Shown piece by piece: positions 42,539 through 51,564 of a stretch of 64,000 nucleotides of DNA (position 1 is its first letter; every line of letters begins with the position of its first letter). The notes beneath the pieces were generated by a model. It was not told the DNA's origin. It did not search any database and saw only the letters and a list, made by a program, of their open reading frames with translations. Origin of the DNA: Clostridia bacterium (GTDB lineage: Bacteria; Bacillota; Clostridia; Christensenellales; Borkfalkiaceae); NCBI GenBank assembly GCA_021202395.1, contig JAJQDC010000062.1:1-64000 (forward strand), read 5' to 3'. The translations under genes and the position numbers were made by a program.

Positions 42539-45500
42539 ATGATTTACAGAGTTTTCGTAGAAAAAAAAGATAATTTACAAGCAAAAAAGGTTTCCGAAGA
42601 AATAAGAAACCTTTTAAAAATTGAAGTAAAAGACGTACGTGTTGCACTGCGCTACGATGCCGAAGGCATGACCGAAGAAGAATTTGAGGCGGCTATTCCC
42701 GGTGTTTTTGCCGAACCGCCCGTAGATAACGTTTACCGCGAAGAAATTTCTTTCGGAAGCGAATACAGCGTGTTTGCCGTAGCATATCTTACGGGGCAGT
42801 ACGACCAGCGTGCAGACAGCGCCGCACAGTGCGTCCAGCTTTTAACCCGCAAAGAACGCCCCCTTATAAAGTGTGCTACCGTTTACGCCATAAACGGAGT
42901 TAAAGAAAGCGACCTTGAAAAAATCAAGCGTCACCTTATAAACCCTGTAGAAAGCGAAGAAGTATCGTTAGATAAACCCCTTTCGCTTGCCCATGTGGCG
43001 GTAGAAGCAGAAGACGTTCCCGTCATTTACGGCTTTACCAAAAAATCAGATAAAGAGATAGCTGCCTACCACGCAAAAATGGGTTTTGCCATGTCGGTAG
43101 AAGATCTTATTTTCGTTCGCTCTTATTTTGAAAAAGAAGGCAGGGATCCCACCGAAACGGAACTTAAAGTAATAGATACATACTGGTCAGACCATTGCCG
43201 CCACACAACTTTTGCTACCGAAATTACAGACGTAGAAATAGACAGCTCCAACCCCCACGTGCAAAAGGCGTACAGTCTATATAACGACCTTTTTAAAGAG
43301 CTTTATGCAAACAGGCAGGATAAGTACCCCTGCCTTATGGATATAGCAACAATCGCCGTCAAAAAATTTAAAAAAGACGGCAAGCTTAACAATCTGGATG
43401 AATCAGACGAAATTAACGCCTGCTCTATAAAAATAGACGCCGAACTTGACGGCAAGCCCACCAAATACACGGTAATGTTCAAAAACGAAACGCACAACCA
43501 TCCTACCGAAATTGAGCCTTTCGGCGGTGCGGCTACCTGCCTTGGCGGTGCCATCCGCGACCCCCTTTCGGGCAGGACGTACGTTTTGCAGTCTATGCGT
43601 ATAACGGGTGCGGCAGATCCTACCGTACCGCTCGAAAATACCATGAAGGGCAAACTTCCCCAAAGGGTAATAACAAAAACGGCTGCCGCAGGCTTTTCTT
43701 CTTACGGCAACCAGATCGGTCTTGCCACCGGCCAGGTAGACGAAGTTTACCACAGCGGCTACGTTGCCAAAAGGCTGGAAACAGGCTTTGTAGTGGGCGG
43801 CGCCCCTTCCGATATGATCTACCGCGAAAAACCTGCCGAAGGGGATATAATTATTCTCCTTGGCGGTGCAACCGGGCGCGACGGCTGCGGCGGCGCAACG
43901 GGGTCTTCCAAAGCGCACGACGTAAAGTCTGTGCAGACCTGCGGTGCCGAAGTGCAAAAAGGTAACGCTTTAACCGAAAGAAAACTGCAAAGATTATTTT
44001 TAAATAAAGAAGCTACCCGCCGAATCAAAAAATGTAACGACTTCGGCGCGGGCGGTGTTTCCGTAGCCATAGGCGAACTTGCCGACGGGCTGGAAATCCA
44101 GCTTGACAAAGTACCCAAAAAGTACGAAGGTTTATCGGGCACAGAGCTCGCCATATCTGAATCTCAGGAAAGGATGGCGGTAGTGGTAGCTGCAAAAGAT
44201 GTTCAGGAATTTATAAATCTTGCTGCGGCTGAAAATCTTGACGCAACGCCCGTTGCGGTAGTTACCAAAGACCGCAGGATGAAGATGTTCCACCGCGGCA
44301 AACCGATAGTAGATATCTCCCGTGATTTTCTTGATACTAACGGCGTAAAACAGCGCACGGGTGCATACATCAGCGAAAAACCCACAAACTTCTTTGATAA
44401 AAATAAAGTAGAAGACTTTGCTTTGTCGCTTAAAGAAAATCTTTCCCAGCTTAACGTCTGCTCCAAAAAGGGACTTGCAGAAATGTTTGACTCTACCATA
44501 GGCGCAAAGTCTGTGTATATGCCTTTCGGCGGCAAAAACCAGCTTACCCCCGTAACGGCAATGGCTGCCAAAATAGTAGGGGGAGAAACGGATGACTGTA
44601 CCGTATCAGCATACGGCTTTAACCCCCAGCTTATGTCATCGTCGCCGTTCACGGGTGCAATATATTCTATAGTAACGTCCGTTGCAAAGGTAGTGGCGGC
44701 AGGCGCAAACATGAACGATATCCGCCTTACGCTGCAGGAATTTTTCATGCGCTTAAGGGACGATAAAAAGCGTTGGGGAGTTCCCCTTTCTGCCCTTCTT
44801 GGCGCGTTGTATGCACAGATAAATCTCGGTCTTGGCGCAATAGGCGGCAAAGATTCCATGAGCGGCTCGTTTGAAGAAACCGACGTTCCGCCCACCCTTA
44901 TTTCGTTTGCTCTTGCCCCCGCCAAGGCATCAAAACTTATAACCAACGTAATTACAAAAGAAGGTCAGAAGCTTTACCTTCTTCCCATGAAAAAGGATAA
45001 AAATAATATCCCCGATTTCGATTACCTTAAAAAGCTGTATGCAGTCGTTAATTCGGGCATATGTGCGGGGCAAATTGGTTTTGCAACGGTAGTAGAAAAG
45101 GGCGGCGCGGCTGCTGCGGTAGCTAAAAGCTGTTTTGGTAACGGCTACGGTTTTGATTTTGACGCCTGTGCCGAAGATATCATGTGCGAACGCTATGGAG
45201 ATATAATTATTTCAACGGACGATATAACCGCGTTGGACGGTATAAGCAGCCTTTACCTTGGTAAATCGGTAAACGGCGGCTTTACCTGCGGCGGCAGTAC
45301 TATAAATTATAACGATGCAGTAAACGCTTACACTTCAAAATTAAACGGCGTGTTCCCAGCAACGGCTGCAGCGCACGGCGATATACCCGACTGCGACAGC
45401 AAAAAGCAGGGCAGGTACTCTTCTGTAGCAATAAAAACAGCCAGGCCCCGCGTGTTTATCCCCGCATTCCCTGGTACCAACTGCGAGCTTGATACTGCCC

Positions 45501-46240
45501 GCAAGTTCAACCTTGCCGGGGCTGAAACAGAAGTGCTTGTTATCCGCAACCGCAGCGCGCAGGACATTGAAGACAGCGTGCAGGCTATAATAAAAGCAAT
45601 AGACAGGGCTAACATAATTGCCTTCCCCGGTGGCTTTTCGGGCGGCGATGAGCCGGACGGTTCGGGTAAATTTATTGCCACCACGTTTAAAAATCCTGCC
45701 GTATCAGAGCGCATCAGCGAACTTTTGCTAAACCGCGACGGTCTTATTCTTGGTATCTGCAACGGCTTCCAGGCGCTCATAAAATTGGGGCTTGTTCCCT
45801 ACGGCAAGGTAAGCCCGCTCACGGCAAACTCACCTACGCTTACGTATAACAATATTTCCCGCCACGTTTCTACAATGGTAAACGTAAGGGTGGCTTCTGT
45901 AATTTCCCCCTGGCTTGCAGGCTGCAAGGTGGGCGACGTTTACGCGGTGCCCGTATCGCACGGCGAAGGTAAACTTATTGCCCCCGCAAGCGAACTTGAC
46001 CTTATGCTTAAAAACGGTCAGATTGCCACGCAGTATGTAGATCTTGACGGCAAGCCCACAATGGTAAGCCCCTACAATCCCAACGGCAGCATGTGGGCAA
46101 TAGAAGGCATCACTTCCCCCGACGGCAGGGTATACGGCAAAATGGGGCATGCAGAGCGCACCGGTGAAAACCTTTACAAGAACTATCCCGCCAACTTCGA
46201 TATGAAAATTTTTGAAAGCGGCGTAAAATACTTTAAGTAA
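42539..46240 (+). CDS. purL: FGAM synthase, single-chain form with glutaminase domain
   Basis: 1233 residues; makes FGAM from FGAR, glutamine and ATP. It combines what Bacillus splits into PurS, PurL and PurQ. An N-terminal PurS-like part (about 1-110) is followed by the synthetase: TYWSDHCRHTTF, FKNETHNHPTEIEPFGGAATCLGG, GGATGRDGCGGATGSS, IGGKDSMSG. The C-terminal glutaminase (from about 975) shows FIPAFPGTNCELD, AFPGGFSGGDEPDGSGK, the nucleophile Cys in GICNGFQALIKLG, and PVSHGEGK with the His. Weak ribosome site. Confidence 0.97.
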   Translation: MIYRVFVEKKDNLQAKKVSEEIRNLLKIEVKDVRVALRYDAEGMTEEEFEAAIPGVFAEPPVDNVYREEISFGSEYSVFAVAYLTGQYDQRADSAAQCVQLLTRKERPLIKCATVYAINGVKESDLEKIKRHLINPVESEEVSLDKPLSLAHVAVEAEDVPVIYGFTKKSDKEIAAYHAKMGFAMSVEDLIFVRSYFEKEGRDPTETELKVIDTYWSDHCRHTTFATEITDVEIDSSNPHVQKAYSLYNDLFKELYANRQDKYPCLMDIATIAVKKFKKDGKLNNLDESDEINACSIKIDAELDGKPTKYTVMFKNETHNHPTEIEPFGGAATCLGGAIRDPLSGRTYVLQSMRITGAADPTVPLENTMKGKLPQRVITKTAAAGFSSYGNQIGLATGQVDEVYHSGYVAKRLETGFVVGGAPSDMIYREKPAEGDIIILLGGATGRDGCGGATGSSKAHDVKSVQTCGAEVQKGNALTERKLQRLFLNKEATRRIKKCNDFGAGGVSVAIGELADGLEIQLDKVPKKYEGLSGTELAISESQERMAVVVAAKDVQEFINLAAAENLDATPVAVVTKDRRMKMFHRGKPIVDISRDFLDTNGVKQRTGAYISEKPTNFFDKNKVEDFALSLKENLSQLNVCSKKGLAEMFDSTIGAKSVYMPFGGKNQLTPVTAMAAKIVGGETDDCTVSAYGFNPQLMSSSPFTGAIYSIVTSVAKVVAAGANMNDIRLTLQEFFMRLRDDKKRWGVPLSALLGALYAQINLGLGAIGGKDSMSGSFEETDVPPTLISFALAPAKASKLITNVITKEGQKLYLLPMKKDKNNIPDFDYLKKLYAVVNSGICAGQIGFATVVEKGGAAAAVAKSCFGNGYGFDFDACAEDIMCERYGDIIISTDDITALDGISSLYLGKSVNGGFTCGGSTINYNDAVNAYTSKLNGVFPATAAAHGDIPDCDSKKQGRYSSVAIKTARPRVFIPAFPGTNCELDTARKFNLAGAETEVLVIRNRSAQDIEDSVQAIIKAIDRANIIAFPGGFSGGDEPDGSGKFIATTFKNPAVSERISELLLNRDGLILGICNGFQALIKLGLVPYGKVSPLTANSPTLTYNNISRHVSTMVNVRVASVISPWLAGCKVGDVYAVPVSHGEGKLIAPASELDLMLKNGQIATQYVDLDGKPTMVSPYNPNGSMWAIEGITSPDGRVYGKMGHAERTGENLYKNYPANFDMKIFESGVKYFK

Positions 46241-46285
46241 AAAACATAACTTTTGTGCAGATTTTTTGCAATTTAAAGTTTTGTA

Positions 46286-46338
46286 ACACAATAAATGGCT
46301 GTTCATCCCTTTACAAACACAAGATTTTGTGTTAAAAT
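46286..46338 (+). promoter_or_regulatory. nrdR promoter with candidate NrdR box pair
   Basis: TTTACA (46310-46315), 17 bases, TAAAAT (46333-46338). The spacer holds the palindrome ACACAA-GATT-TTGTGT (46317-46332), close to the known 16-bp NrdR box. A half-matching ACACAATA (from 46286) lies exactly 31 bp upstream, the usual three-turn spacing of paired NrdR boxes. Implies autorepression. Confidence 0.65.
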
Positions 46339-46378
46339 ATATAAAATTATTATAAGCTAAGCTGACACAAGGTGTATT

Positions 46379-46864
46379 ATGAAATGTTTGTATTGCGGAT
46401 GCGAAGACAGTAAGGTAATAGACAGCCGCTCTGCCGACGAAGGCAGAACTATAAGGCGGCGCAGGGAATGTATCGGTTGCGGAAGGCGGTTCACCACTTA
46501 CGAAACTATAGAAGAAACCCCTGTGCTTGTAATAAAATCTAACGGCAACCGCCAGCCGTACGACATACAAAAAATAAAAAACGTCGTAATAAAAGCGTGT
46601 GCCAAACGCCCCGTTCCCATGGCAGAAATAGATGCTCTGGCAGAAAGGGTTACAAAGCAGGTTTATAACTCTATGGAGCAGGAAATTTCTTCTAAAGAAA
46701 TTGGTGAAATGGTAATGGCTGAACTTAAATCTTTAGACGAAGTAGCCTATATCCGTTTTGCAAGCGTTTACCGCTCTTTTAAAGATATTTCAAGCTTTAT
46801 GGAAGAATTGCAGAACATGTTAGAAGACAAGGCATCCACAACAAAAAGCAACAAAAAGAATTAG
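46379..46864 (+). CDS. nrdR: Transcriptional repressor NrdR
   Basis: 161 residues. Zinc ribbon CLYCG...CIGCGRRF (about 3-34) binds DNA; the ATP-cone (about 48-138: VLVIKSNGNRQPYDIQKIK) senses ATP/dATP. Represses ribonucleotide reductase genes when dATP is high. AAGGTG precedes ATG. No nrd genes are nearby. Confidence 0.97.
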   Translation: MKCLYCGCEDSKVIDSRSADEGRTIRRRRECIGCGRRFTTYETIEETPVLVIKSNGNRQPYDIQKIKNVVIKACAKRPVPMAEIDALAERVTKQVYNSMEQEISSKEIGEMVMAELKSLDEVAYIRFASVYRSFKDISSFMEELQNMLEDKASTTKSNKKN

Positions 46865-46867
46865 CCG

Positions 46868-46894
46868 TTAACGCCGCATGCAGTGCGGCGTTAA
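46868..46894 (+). other. Perfect hairpin between nrdR and ispG
   Basis: TTAACGCCGCA-TGCAG-TGCGGCGTTAA, 11-bp perfect stem directly after nrdR, no T-run. It may be a weak or Rho-independent-like pause, or a stability element; the ispG ribosome site (AAAGGAG, 46901-46907) lies just after it. Confidence 0.65.
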
Positions 46895-46918
46895 TAAGTT
46901 AAAGGAGCTTTGCATTAT

Positions 46919-47962
46919 ATGACAAAACAAGTAAATATCGGCGGCGTAGCCGTAGGCGGCGGTGCAGACGTAAAAGTGCAGTCTATGTGCACGGTAAAAA
47001 CTTCTGACGTACCCGCCGTGGTAAAGCAGATAAAAGAGCTTGAAGCCGCGGGCTGCGATATCATCCGCGTATCCGTCCTTGACGAAGCCGACGCAGCCGC
47101 AATAAAAACAATAAAACAAAGTATAAATATTCCGCTGGTTGCCGACATACATTTTTCTGCACGCCTTGCCGTTGCCGCTATAGAAAACGGCTGTGATAAA
47201 GTGCGCATCAATCCCGGCAATATCGGCGGCGAAGATAAAGTAAAGCTTGTTGCCGGCTGCATACGCTCATATAATATCCCCGTGCGTGTGGGCAGCAACA
47301 CGGGCAGTATAGAAAGGGAGTACCTTGAACGGTACGGCAGGAACGAAACTTCGCTTGTGGAAAGCGCCCTGCACAGCGTTTCCCTTTTAGAAAAATACGG
47401 CGTAAATAACATTGTAATTTCCGTTAAAGCGTCATCCGTTCCGCTTACCTACAAAGCTTATACCTTGCTTTCACAAAAAACAGATTATCCGCTTCATATC
47501 GGCGTAACCGAAGCAGGCACTTACGATGCCGCCGTTGTAAAATCTTCTGCCGCATTGGGCGCACTTTTATTAAACGGCATCGGCGATACGTTGCGCGTTT
47601 CCATTACGGGTGAACCCGTCCGCGAAGTGTATGCCGCAAAAAGCTTACTGCAAGCCCTTGAACTTGATAAAAATTATGTAAACGTAATATCATGCCCTAC
47701 CTGCGGCAGGTGCCGCTGGAACTCCGCCGGACTTGCCGAAAAGGTAAACGCCGCCGTAAAGGGCTGCCGTAAACAGCTTACCGTTGCCGTTATGGGCTGC
47801 GTGGTAAACGGTCCCGGTGAAGCGGCGGGGGCAGATATCGGCATTGCCGGCGCAGAAGATTACTGCGTTATATTCAAAAAGGGTAAGGTAGAGCGGCGCA
47901 TACCGTCTGCCGCCGCGGAGCAAGAGTTTTTAAAGGAGTTAGCCTTAATTTTAAATGACTGA
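46919..47962 (+). CDS. ispG: 4-hydroxy-3-methylbut-2-enyl diphosphate synthase (IspG/GcpE)
   Basis: 347 residues; reduces MEcPP to HMBPP in the MEP isoprenoid pathway using a [4Fe-4S] cluster. VQSMC at the start, VADIHFSARLA, RINPGNIGG, and the cluster region SCPTCGRC with VMGCVVNGPGEA are all typical. ATG 46919 follows AAAGGAG. dxr and rseP, often just upstream in Clostridia, are not here. The stop overlaps the next gene by eight bases (ATGACTGA). Confidence 0.97.
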   Translation: MTKQVNIGGVAVGGGADVKVQSMCTVKTSDVPAVVKQIKELEAAGCDIIRVSVLDEADAAAIKTIKQSINIPLVADIHFSARLAVAAIENGCDKVRINPGNIGGEDKVKLVAGCIRSYNIPVRVGSNTGSIEREYLERYGRNETSLVESALHSVSLLEKYGVNNIVISVKASSVPLTYKAYTLLSQKTDYPLHIGVTEAGTYDAAVVKSSAALGALLLNGIGDTLRVSITGEPVREVYAAKSLLQALELDKNYVNVISCPTCGRCRWNSAGLAEKVNAAVKGCRKQLTVAVMGCVVNGPGEAAGADIGIAGAEDYCVIFKKGKVERRIPSAAAEQEFLKELALILND

Positions 47963-49499
47963 AGACATATTGTCGGAACTTCATTCCGTCAGAAATATGA
48001 AAAACTCAATAATAGGTTCGGTTGCGTTAGATACGGCTAACTGCGCCGTAAACATAAACCTTATTACCGACTGCGCTTACGAAAAATCAGATTTCAGCGA
48101 TTCATACGCAATATTAAGAAGGTACGTTCCGCAGGAATTTTCTTTCACGCTTGAAATATCCAAAGTTACCCCCGATGCCGAAATGGTAAAGCACAAAATC
48201 TATTCGGTGATGTGTGAGCGCTTCCCCGCGCTTTCTGCCGTTATGACCGAAAGCGACGTTGCGGTAAAAAATTCAGACGGCGGCTTTTATTTTGAAGTAG
48301 CCACCGTCCGCTCTCCGCAGGAAGCGCAGTCCGCGGTAGACAGCGTTGTCGCCGAACTTAAAAAGCATTTCTGCGGCAGTTTTACAGGTAAAGCCGTCAA
48401 GGCAAATGTAGATTTATCTTATATAGAAGTAGAAACGGCAGAAGACGAACCGGAATACACGTTTATTCCCCGCACGTTTGCGGTAAACCGCTTTGTCCCC
48501 ATAGAAACTGTAAAGGCGCCCGAGCGCGCCGTTTATATTGCAGACTTCGATTACACAAGCGAAAGCACCTTTGTATGCGGCTATATAGCCGATATAGAAG
48601 AGCGTTCTTACGTAAAGCGCTCTACGGGTGAAGACAAGCCCTATTACGTTTTTACTTTAAATGACAGTACAGGCGTAATCCGTCTTACGTACTTCACCCG
48701 CAAAAAATCTATAGATAAAATAAAAACCCTTGCCGTGGGGGAAGGCATTGTGTGCGAATGCAAGTCAGAAGTACACAACGGCTATATGCGCTATACCGCA
48801 ATAAATATAGACCGCGGTACCCCGCCGGAAAATTTTGTACCCGAAAAGCGCCCATCAAAGCCCGTTCCTTCCCGCTATAACTGCATAAAACCGCAGCCGT
48901 TTACCTACTATACGCAAGGCGACCTGTTTACCGACGATACTCTGCCTGCATGCCTTAAAGAAAATATTTTTGTGGTTTTTGACCTTGAAACAACGGGCTT
49001 GCAGTCGGTCCCCTTAAACGGCGAAATGGACGGCATAATAGAAATCGGCGCCTACAAAATTATAAACGGCACCATATCAGAAAAGTTTTCTACATTCGTA
49101 AACCCCGAAAGGAAGACCCCCCTTCCGCAAAGGATAACAGAGCTTACCGGCATTACCGACGAGCAGGTTAATTCCGCTCCGTCGTATAAAGACGTAATTC
49201 CCGATTTTGTAAAGTTCTGCGACGGGGCAATTCTGGTGGGGCACAATGTCGTCGGCTTCGACTTCCGCTTTATAGACCATTATTCAAAGGCTTTGGGTTA
49301 CGAAATTGACGGCAAACTTATAGATACGCTTACCCTTTCGCAGCAGATTTTAAGGCTGAGCAATAACAAACTCAATACGGTAGCAGAACATTTTGGCATT
49401 ACGTTCAATCACCACAGGGCAGAAGACGACGCTTTGGCTACGGCAAAAATATTTATAGAGCTTATAAAAATAAAAAAATCTTTACCAACTTTGTCATAA
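47955..49499 (+). CDS. PolC-derived protein: N-terminal and OB domains plus DEDDh exonuclease, no polymerase
   Basis: 514 residues. Residues 1 to about 180 resemble the N-terminal region of PolC. An OB fold (about 188-300, with VYIADFDYTSESTFVCGYI and FTLNDSTGVIRLTYF) follows. A Pro/Tyr-rich linker leads to a 3'-5' exonuclease (about 335-505): FDLETTG, VGHNVVGFDFRF and HHRAEDDALAT give a complete DEDDh set. The PHP domain and the whole polymerase module (about 900 residues in PolC) are absent, and no remnants occur before rimP. It sits exactly between ispG and rimP, the polC slot of Clostridia. Possibly a stand-alone proofreading or repair nuclease. Confidence 0.88.
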   Translation: MTEDILSELHSVRNMKNSIIGSVALDTANCAVNINLITDCAYEKSDFSDSYAILRRYVPQEFSFTLEISKVTPDAEMVKHKIYSVMCERFPALSAVMTESDVAVKNSDGGFYFEVATVRSPQEAQSAVDSVVAELKKHFCGSFTGKAVKANVDLSYIEVETAEDEPEYTFIPRTFAVNRFVPIETVKAPERAVYIADFDYTSESTFVCGYIADIEERSYVKRSTGEDKPYYVFTLNDSTGVIRLTYFTRKKSIDKIKTLAVGEGIVCECKSEVHNGYMRYTAINIDRGTPPENFVPEKRPSKPVPSRYNCIKPQPFTYYTQGDLFTDDTLPACLKENIFVVFDLETTGLQSVPLNGEMDGIIEIGAYKIINGTISEKFSTFVNPERKTPLPQRITELTGITDEQVNSAPSYKDVIPDFVKFCDGAILVGHNVVGFDFRFIDHYSKALGYEIDGKLIDTLTLSQQILRLSNNKLNTVAEHFGITFNHHRAEDDALATAKIFIELIKIKKSLPTLS

Positions 49500-49502
49500 G
49501 TG

Positions 49503-49531
49503 TTGCAAAATTTCAAACAGCGTGGTATAAT
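49503..49531 (+). promoter_or_regulatory. Promoter of the rimP-nusA-infB operon
   Basis: TTGCAA (49503-49508), 17 bases, TATAAT (49526-49531), immediately after the upstream stop codon. The leader is about 105 bases. Confidence 0.82.
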
Positions 49532-49559
49532 ATGTATGGTTAGATAGTTTAGTAGCGTA

Positions 49560-49620
49560 GATTGGGTGCCGCAAGGCACTCAATCGTCATATTTACGGTT
49601 TAAAATCTGCCGTATAAACC
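49560..49620 (+). other. Structured rimP leader
   Basis: Hairpin 1 (49560-49585): GATTGGGTGCC and GGCACTCAATC close a GCAA tetraloop, all 11 pairs including one G-U. Hairpin 2: GGTTTA (49597-49602) with TAAACC (49615-49620). nusA operons are autoregulated through leaders in other bacteria, which makes a regulatory role plausible. Confidence 0.6.
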
Positions 49621-49643
49621 TATGGGAGACAGCAACCTTTAAC

Positions 49644-50105
49644 ATGAATATAAAACCTATAGAAGAAATCAGAAAATTTTTTGAAGATATGGCAGCCCCT
49701 ATGGGCATAGAGGTTGTAGATGTAGAGTTCAATCAAAAAACTGCCAGTCTTACCGTCTATATAGAAACGGAAAGCGGCGTAGACCTAGACACCTGCGAAA
49801 AATACCATAACGCAATAATGGACCCTATAGACGAGCTTGATCCCACATACGGCGCCGCATACACGTTAAACGTATCCAGCCCCGGGTTAGACCGCCCGTT
49901 TAAAACTAACCGCGACTTTGAGCGCAACCTTGGCAAAGAAGTAGAAGTAAAGCTTTTTGCCCCTTTAAAAGGTAAAAAGTTTTTAGAAGGCTTCCTTATT
50001 GCGTTTGACGACAATTCGGTAACTATAAATACCGCAAACGGCGAACAGATAAAGCTGAGCCGAAACAAAATAGCTAAAATAAATAAAGCCGTAAAGTTTG
50101 ATTAA
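49644..50105 (+). CDS. rimP: Ribosome maturation factor RimP
   Basis: 153 residues; needed for 30S maturation. Two domains: alpha/beta (about 5-85: GIEVVDVEF, LTVYIETESGVDLDTCEKYH) ending in LNVSSPGLDRPFK, then an SH3-like barrel (EVEVKLFAPLKGKKFLEGFL). The frame runs further upstream, but ATG 49644 (MNIKPIEEI) matches the family. No ribosome site at normal distance; a six-codon open frame (49622-49642) ends two bases upstream. Confidence 0.94.
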   Translation: MNIKPIEEIRKFFEDMAAPMGIEVVDVEFNQKTASLTVYIETESGVDLDTCEKYHNAIMDPIDELDPTYGAAYTLNVSSPGLDRPFKTNRDFERNLGKEVEVKLFAPLKGKKFLEGFLIAFDDNSVTINTANGEQIKLSRNKIAKINKAVKFD

Positions 50106-50185
50106 GCGGCTGCAATAAAAATAAATATTACTTATCCGTTGCCGCACGGCGGCGGGTCAGGCATTATATCACAGGAGAATTTGCA

Positions 50186-51289
50186 ATGATTAACAAAGAT
50201 TTTTTCTTGGCTCTTGACGAACTTGAAAAAACAAAGGGAATCCCCCGCGAAGTCTTTTTAGAGGCGCTTGAAAACGCCCTTATATCGGCTTGTAAAAAAC
50301 AGTATGCGGGCGCCGTAGGCGAAGTGGAACTTAAACTGAACGAAGAAAAGGGTTCCATGGAATTTTTCACGGTAAAAACGGTAGTGGAAGAAGTTGAAGA
50401 CCGCGAAAAGGAAATATCTTTGGAAGAAGCCCAAAGCATCAAAAAGACTGCTAAAGTCGGCGATAAGCTTTACGAAAAACTTATACCCAAAGATTTTTCG
50501 CGTATAGCCGCACAGACAGCTAAGCAGGTAATAATGCAAAAACTCCGCGAAACGGAACGCGACGCAGCTATGAGCGAATTTGCCGATAAAGAAGGCACCC
50601 TTATGGTTGGCGTTATCCGCAAAAAGGATGCCAAAAACGTTTACGTGGATCTTGGCAACGGACAGATAGAAGGCATTATGATGCCCTCTGACCAGGTTTA
50701 CGGCGAAACGTACAACGTTAACGATAAAATTAAAGTTTACGTTAAAAAGGTTAAAAACGGTTACAACGGCGCGCAGGTGCTTGTAAGCCGCTCATCACCC
50801 GGCCTTATACGCAAACTGTTTGAAGAAGAAGTACCCGAAATTAAGCAGGGTACGGTTATAATAAAAGAAGTCAGCCGCGAAGCAGGCGCACGCTCTAAAA
50901 TGGCTATCTATTCAGAAGATCCCCGTATAGACGCAATTGGTGCCTGCGTAGGCAACAAGGGCTCAAGGGTAAATGCAATAGTATCAGAACTCCACGGCGA
51001 AAAGATAGACATCATCCCCTGGAGCGAAAATCCCCTTGAATTTATCGCAAAGGCTCTCTCTCCCGCAAAGGTAATATCCGTTACCCAGTTAGACGGCGAA
51101 AAGACTGCAATGGCGGTAGTCCCCGACGATAAACTTTCGCTTGCCATAGGTAAAGACGGCCAGAATGCCCGCCTTGCCGTAAGGCTCACCGGCTGGAAGA
51201 TAGATGTAAAAAGTCTTTCTGCGGCAACAAAACTCGGTCTTGCTCCCGTAGAAGGGGAAGAAGCCGATGTTGATCAGGAAGATGAATAA
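50186..51289 (+). CDS. nusA: Transcription elongation/termination factor NusA
   Basis: 367 residues. N-terminal RNA-polymerase-binding domain (to about 125), S1 domain (about 135-200, GVIRKKDAKNVYVDLGNGQIEGIM), then two KH domains (VGNKGSRVNAIVSELHGEKIDI; AIGKDGQNARLAVRLTGWKIDV). No C-terminal acidic repeats, as in Gram-positive NusA. CAGGAGAA before ATG. The stop overlaps rnpM. Confidence 0.97.
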   Translation: MINKDFFLALDELEKTKGIPREVFLEALENALISACKKQYAGAVGEVELKLNEEKGSMEFFTVKTVVEEVEDREKEISLEEAQSIKKTAKVGDKLYEKLIPKDFSRIAAQTAKQVIMQKLRETERDAAMSEFADKEGTLMVGVIRKKDAKNVYVDLGNGQIEGIMMPSDQVYGETYNVNDKIKVYVKKVKNGYNGAQVLVSRSSPGLIRKLFEEEVPEIKQGTVIIKEVSREAGARSKMAIYSEDPRIDAIGACVGNKGSRVNAIVSELHGEKIDIIPWSENPLEFIAKALSPAKVISVTQLDGEKTAMAVVPDDKLSLAIGKDGQNARLAVRLTGWKIDVKSLSAATKLGLAPVEGEEADVDQEDE

Positions 51290-51564
51290 TGCCTAAAACA
51301 AAAAAAATACCTTTAAGGCAGTGCATCGCCTGCCGTGAACTTAAAGAAAAACGGGATATGCTCCGCATTGTAAAAAATGCGCAAGGGGAAATTTTTCTTG
51401 ATTTTTCTTCCAAGGCGGCGGGCAGGGGGGCTTATATATGCAACAACCCCGACTGCGTTAAAAAACTTGTAAAAAACAAACTTGTAAATAAAGTCTTTTC
51501 CTGTGAAGTACCGCAGGAAGTGTATTCCCGCATACAGGAGGAATACTTTGGAAAACAAGGCTAA
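51289..51564 (+). CDS. rnpM: RnpM/YlxR-family RNA-binding protein
   Basis: 91 residues (DUF448). RQCIACRELKEKRDMLRIV and GRGAYICNNPDCVKKL are the family core. Recent work on homologues names it RnpM, a modulator of RNase P. Start overlaps the nusA stop (TAATG). Confidence 0.94.
   Translation: MPKTKKIPLRQCIACRELKEKRDMLRIVKNAQGEIFLDFSSKAAGRGAYICNNPDCVKKLVKNKLVNKVFSCEVPQEVYSRIQEEYFGKQG

Noticed and set aside
44203-44946. 247-codon minus-strand open frame inside purL
   Set aside because: Lies wholly within a conserved purL domain and has no recognisable motif or start signal.
45830-46570. Minus-strand open frame spanning the purL end and the nrdR start
   Set aside because: Its sequence mirrors two conserved plus-strand genes and crosses the nrdR promoter; no supporting signals.
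49500-49643. Possible remnant of the PolC polymerase domain after the exonuclease
   Set aside because: Only a promoter and two hairpins are there; no frame resembles PHP or polymerase motifs, so loss is complete rather than frameshifted.
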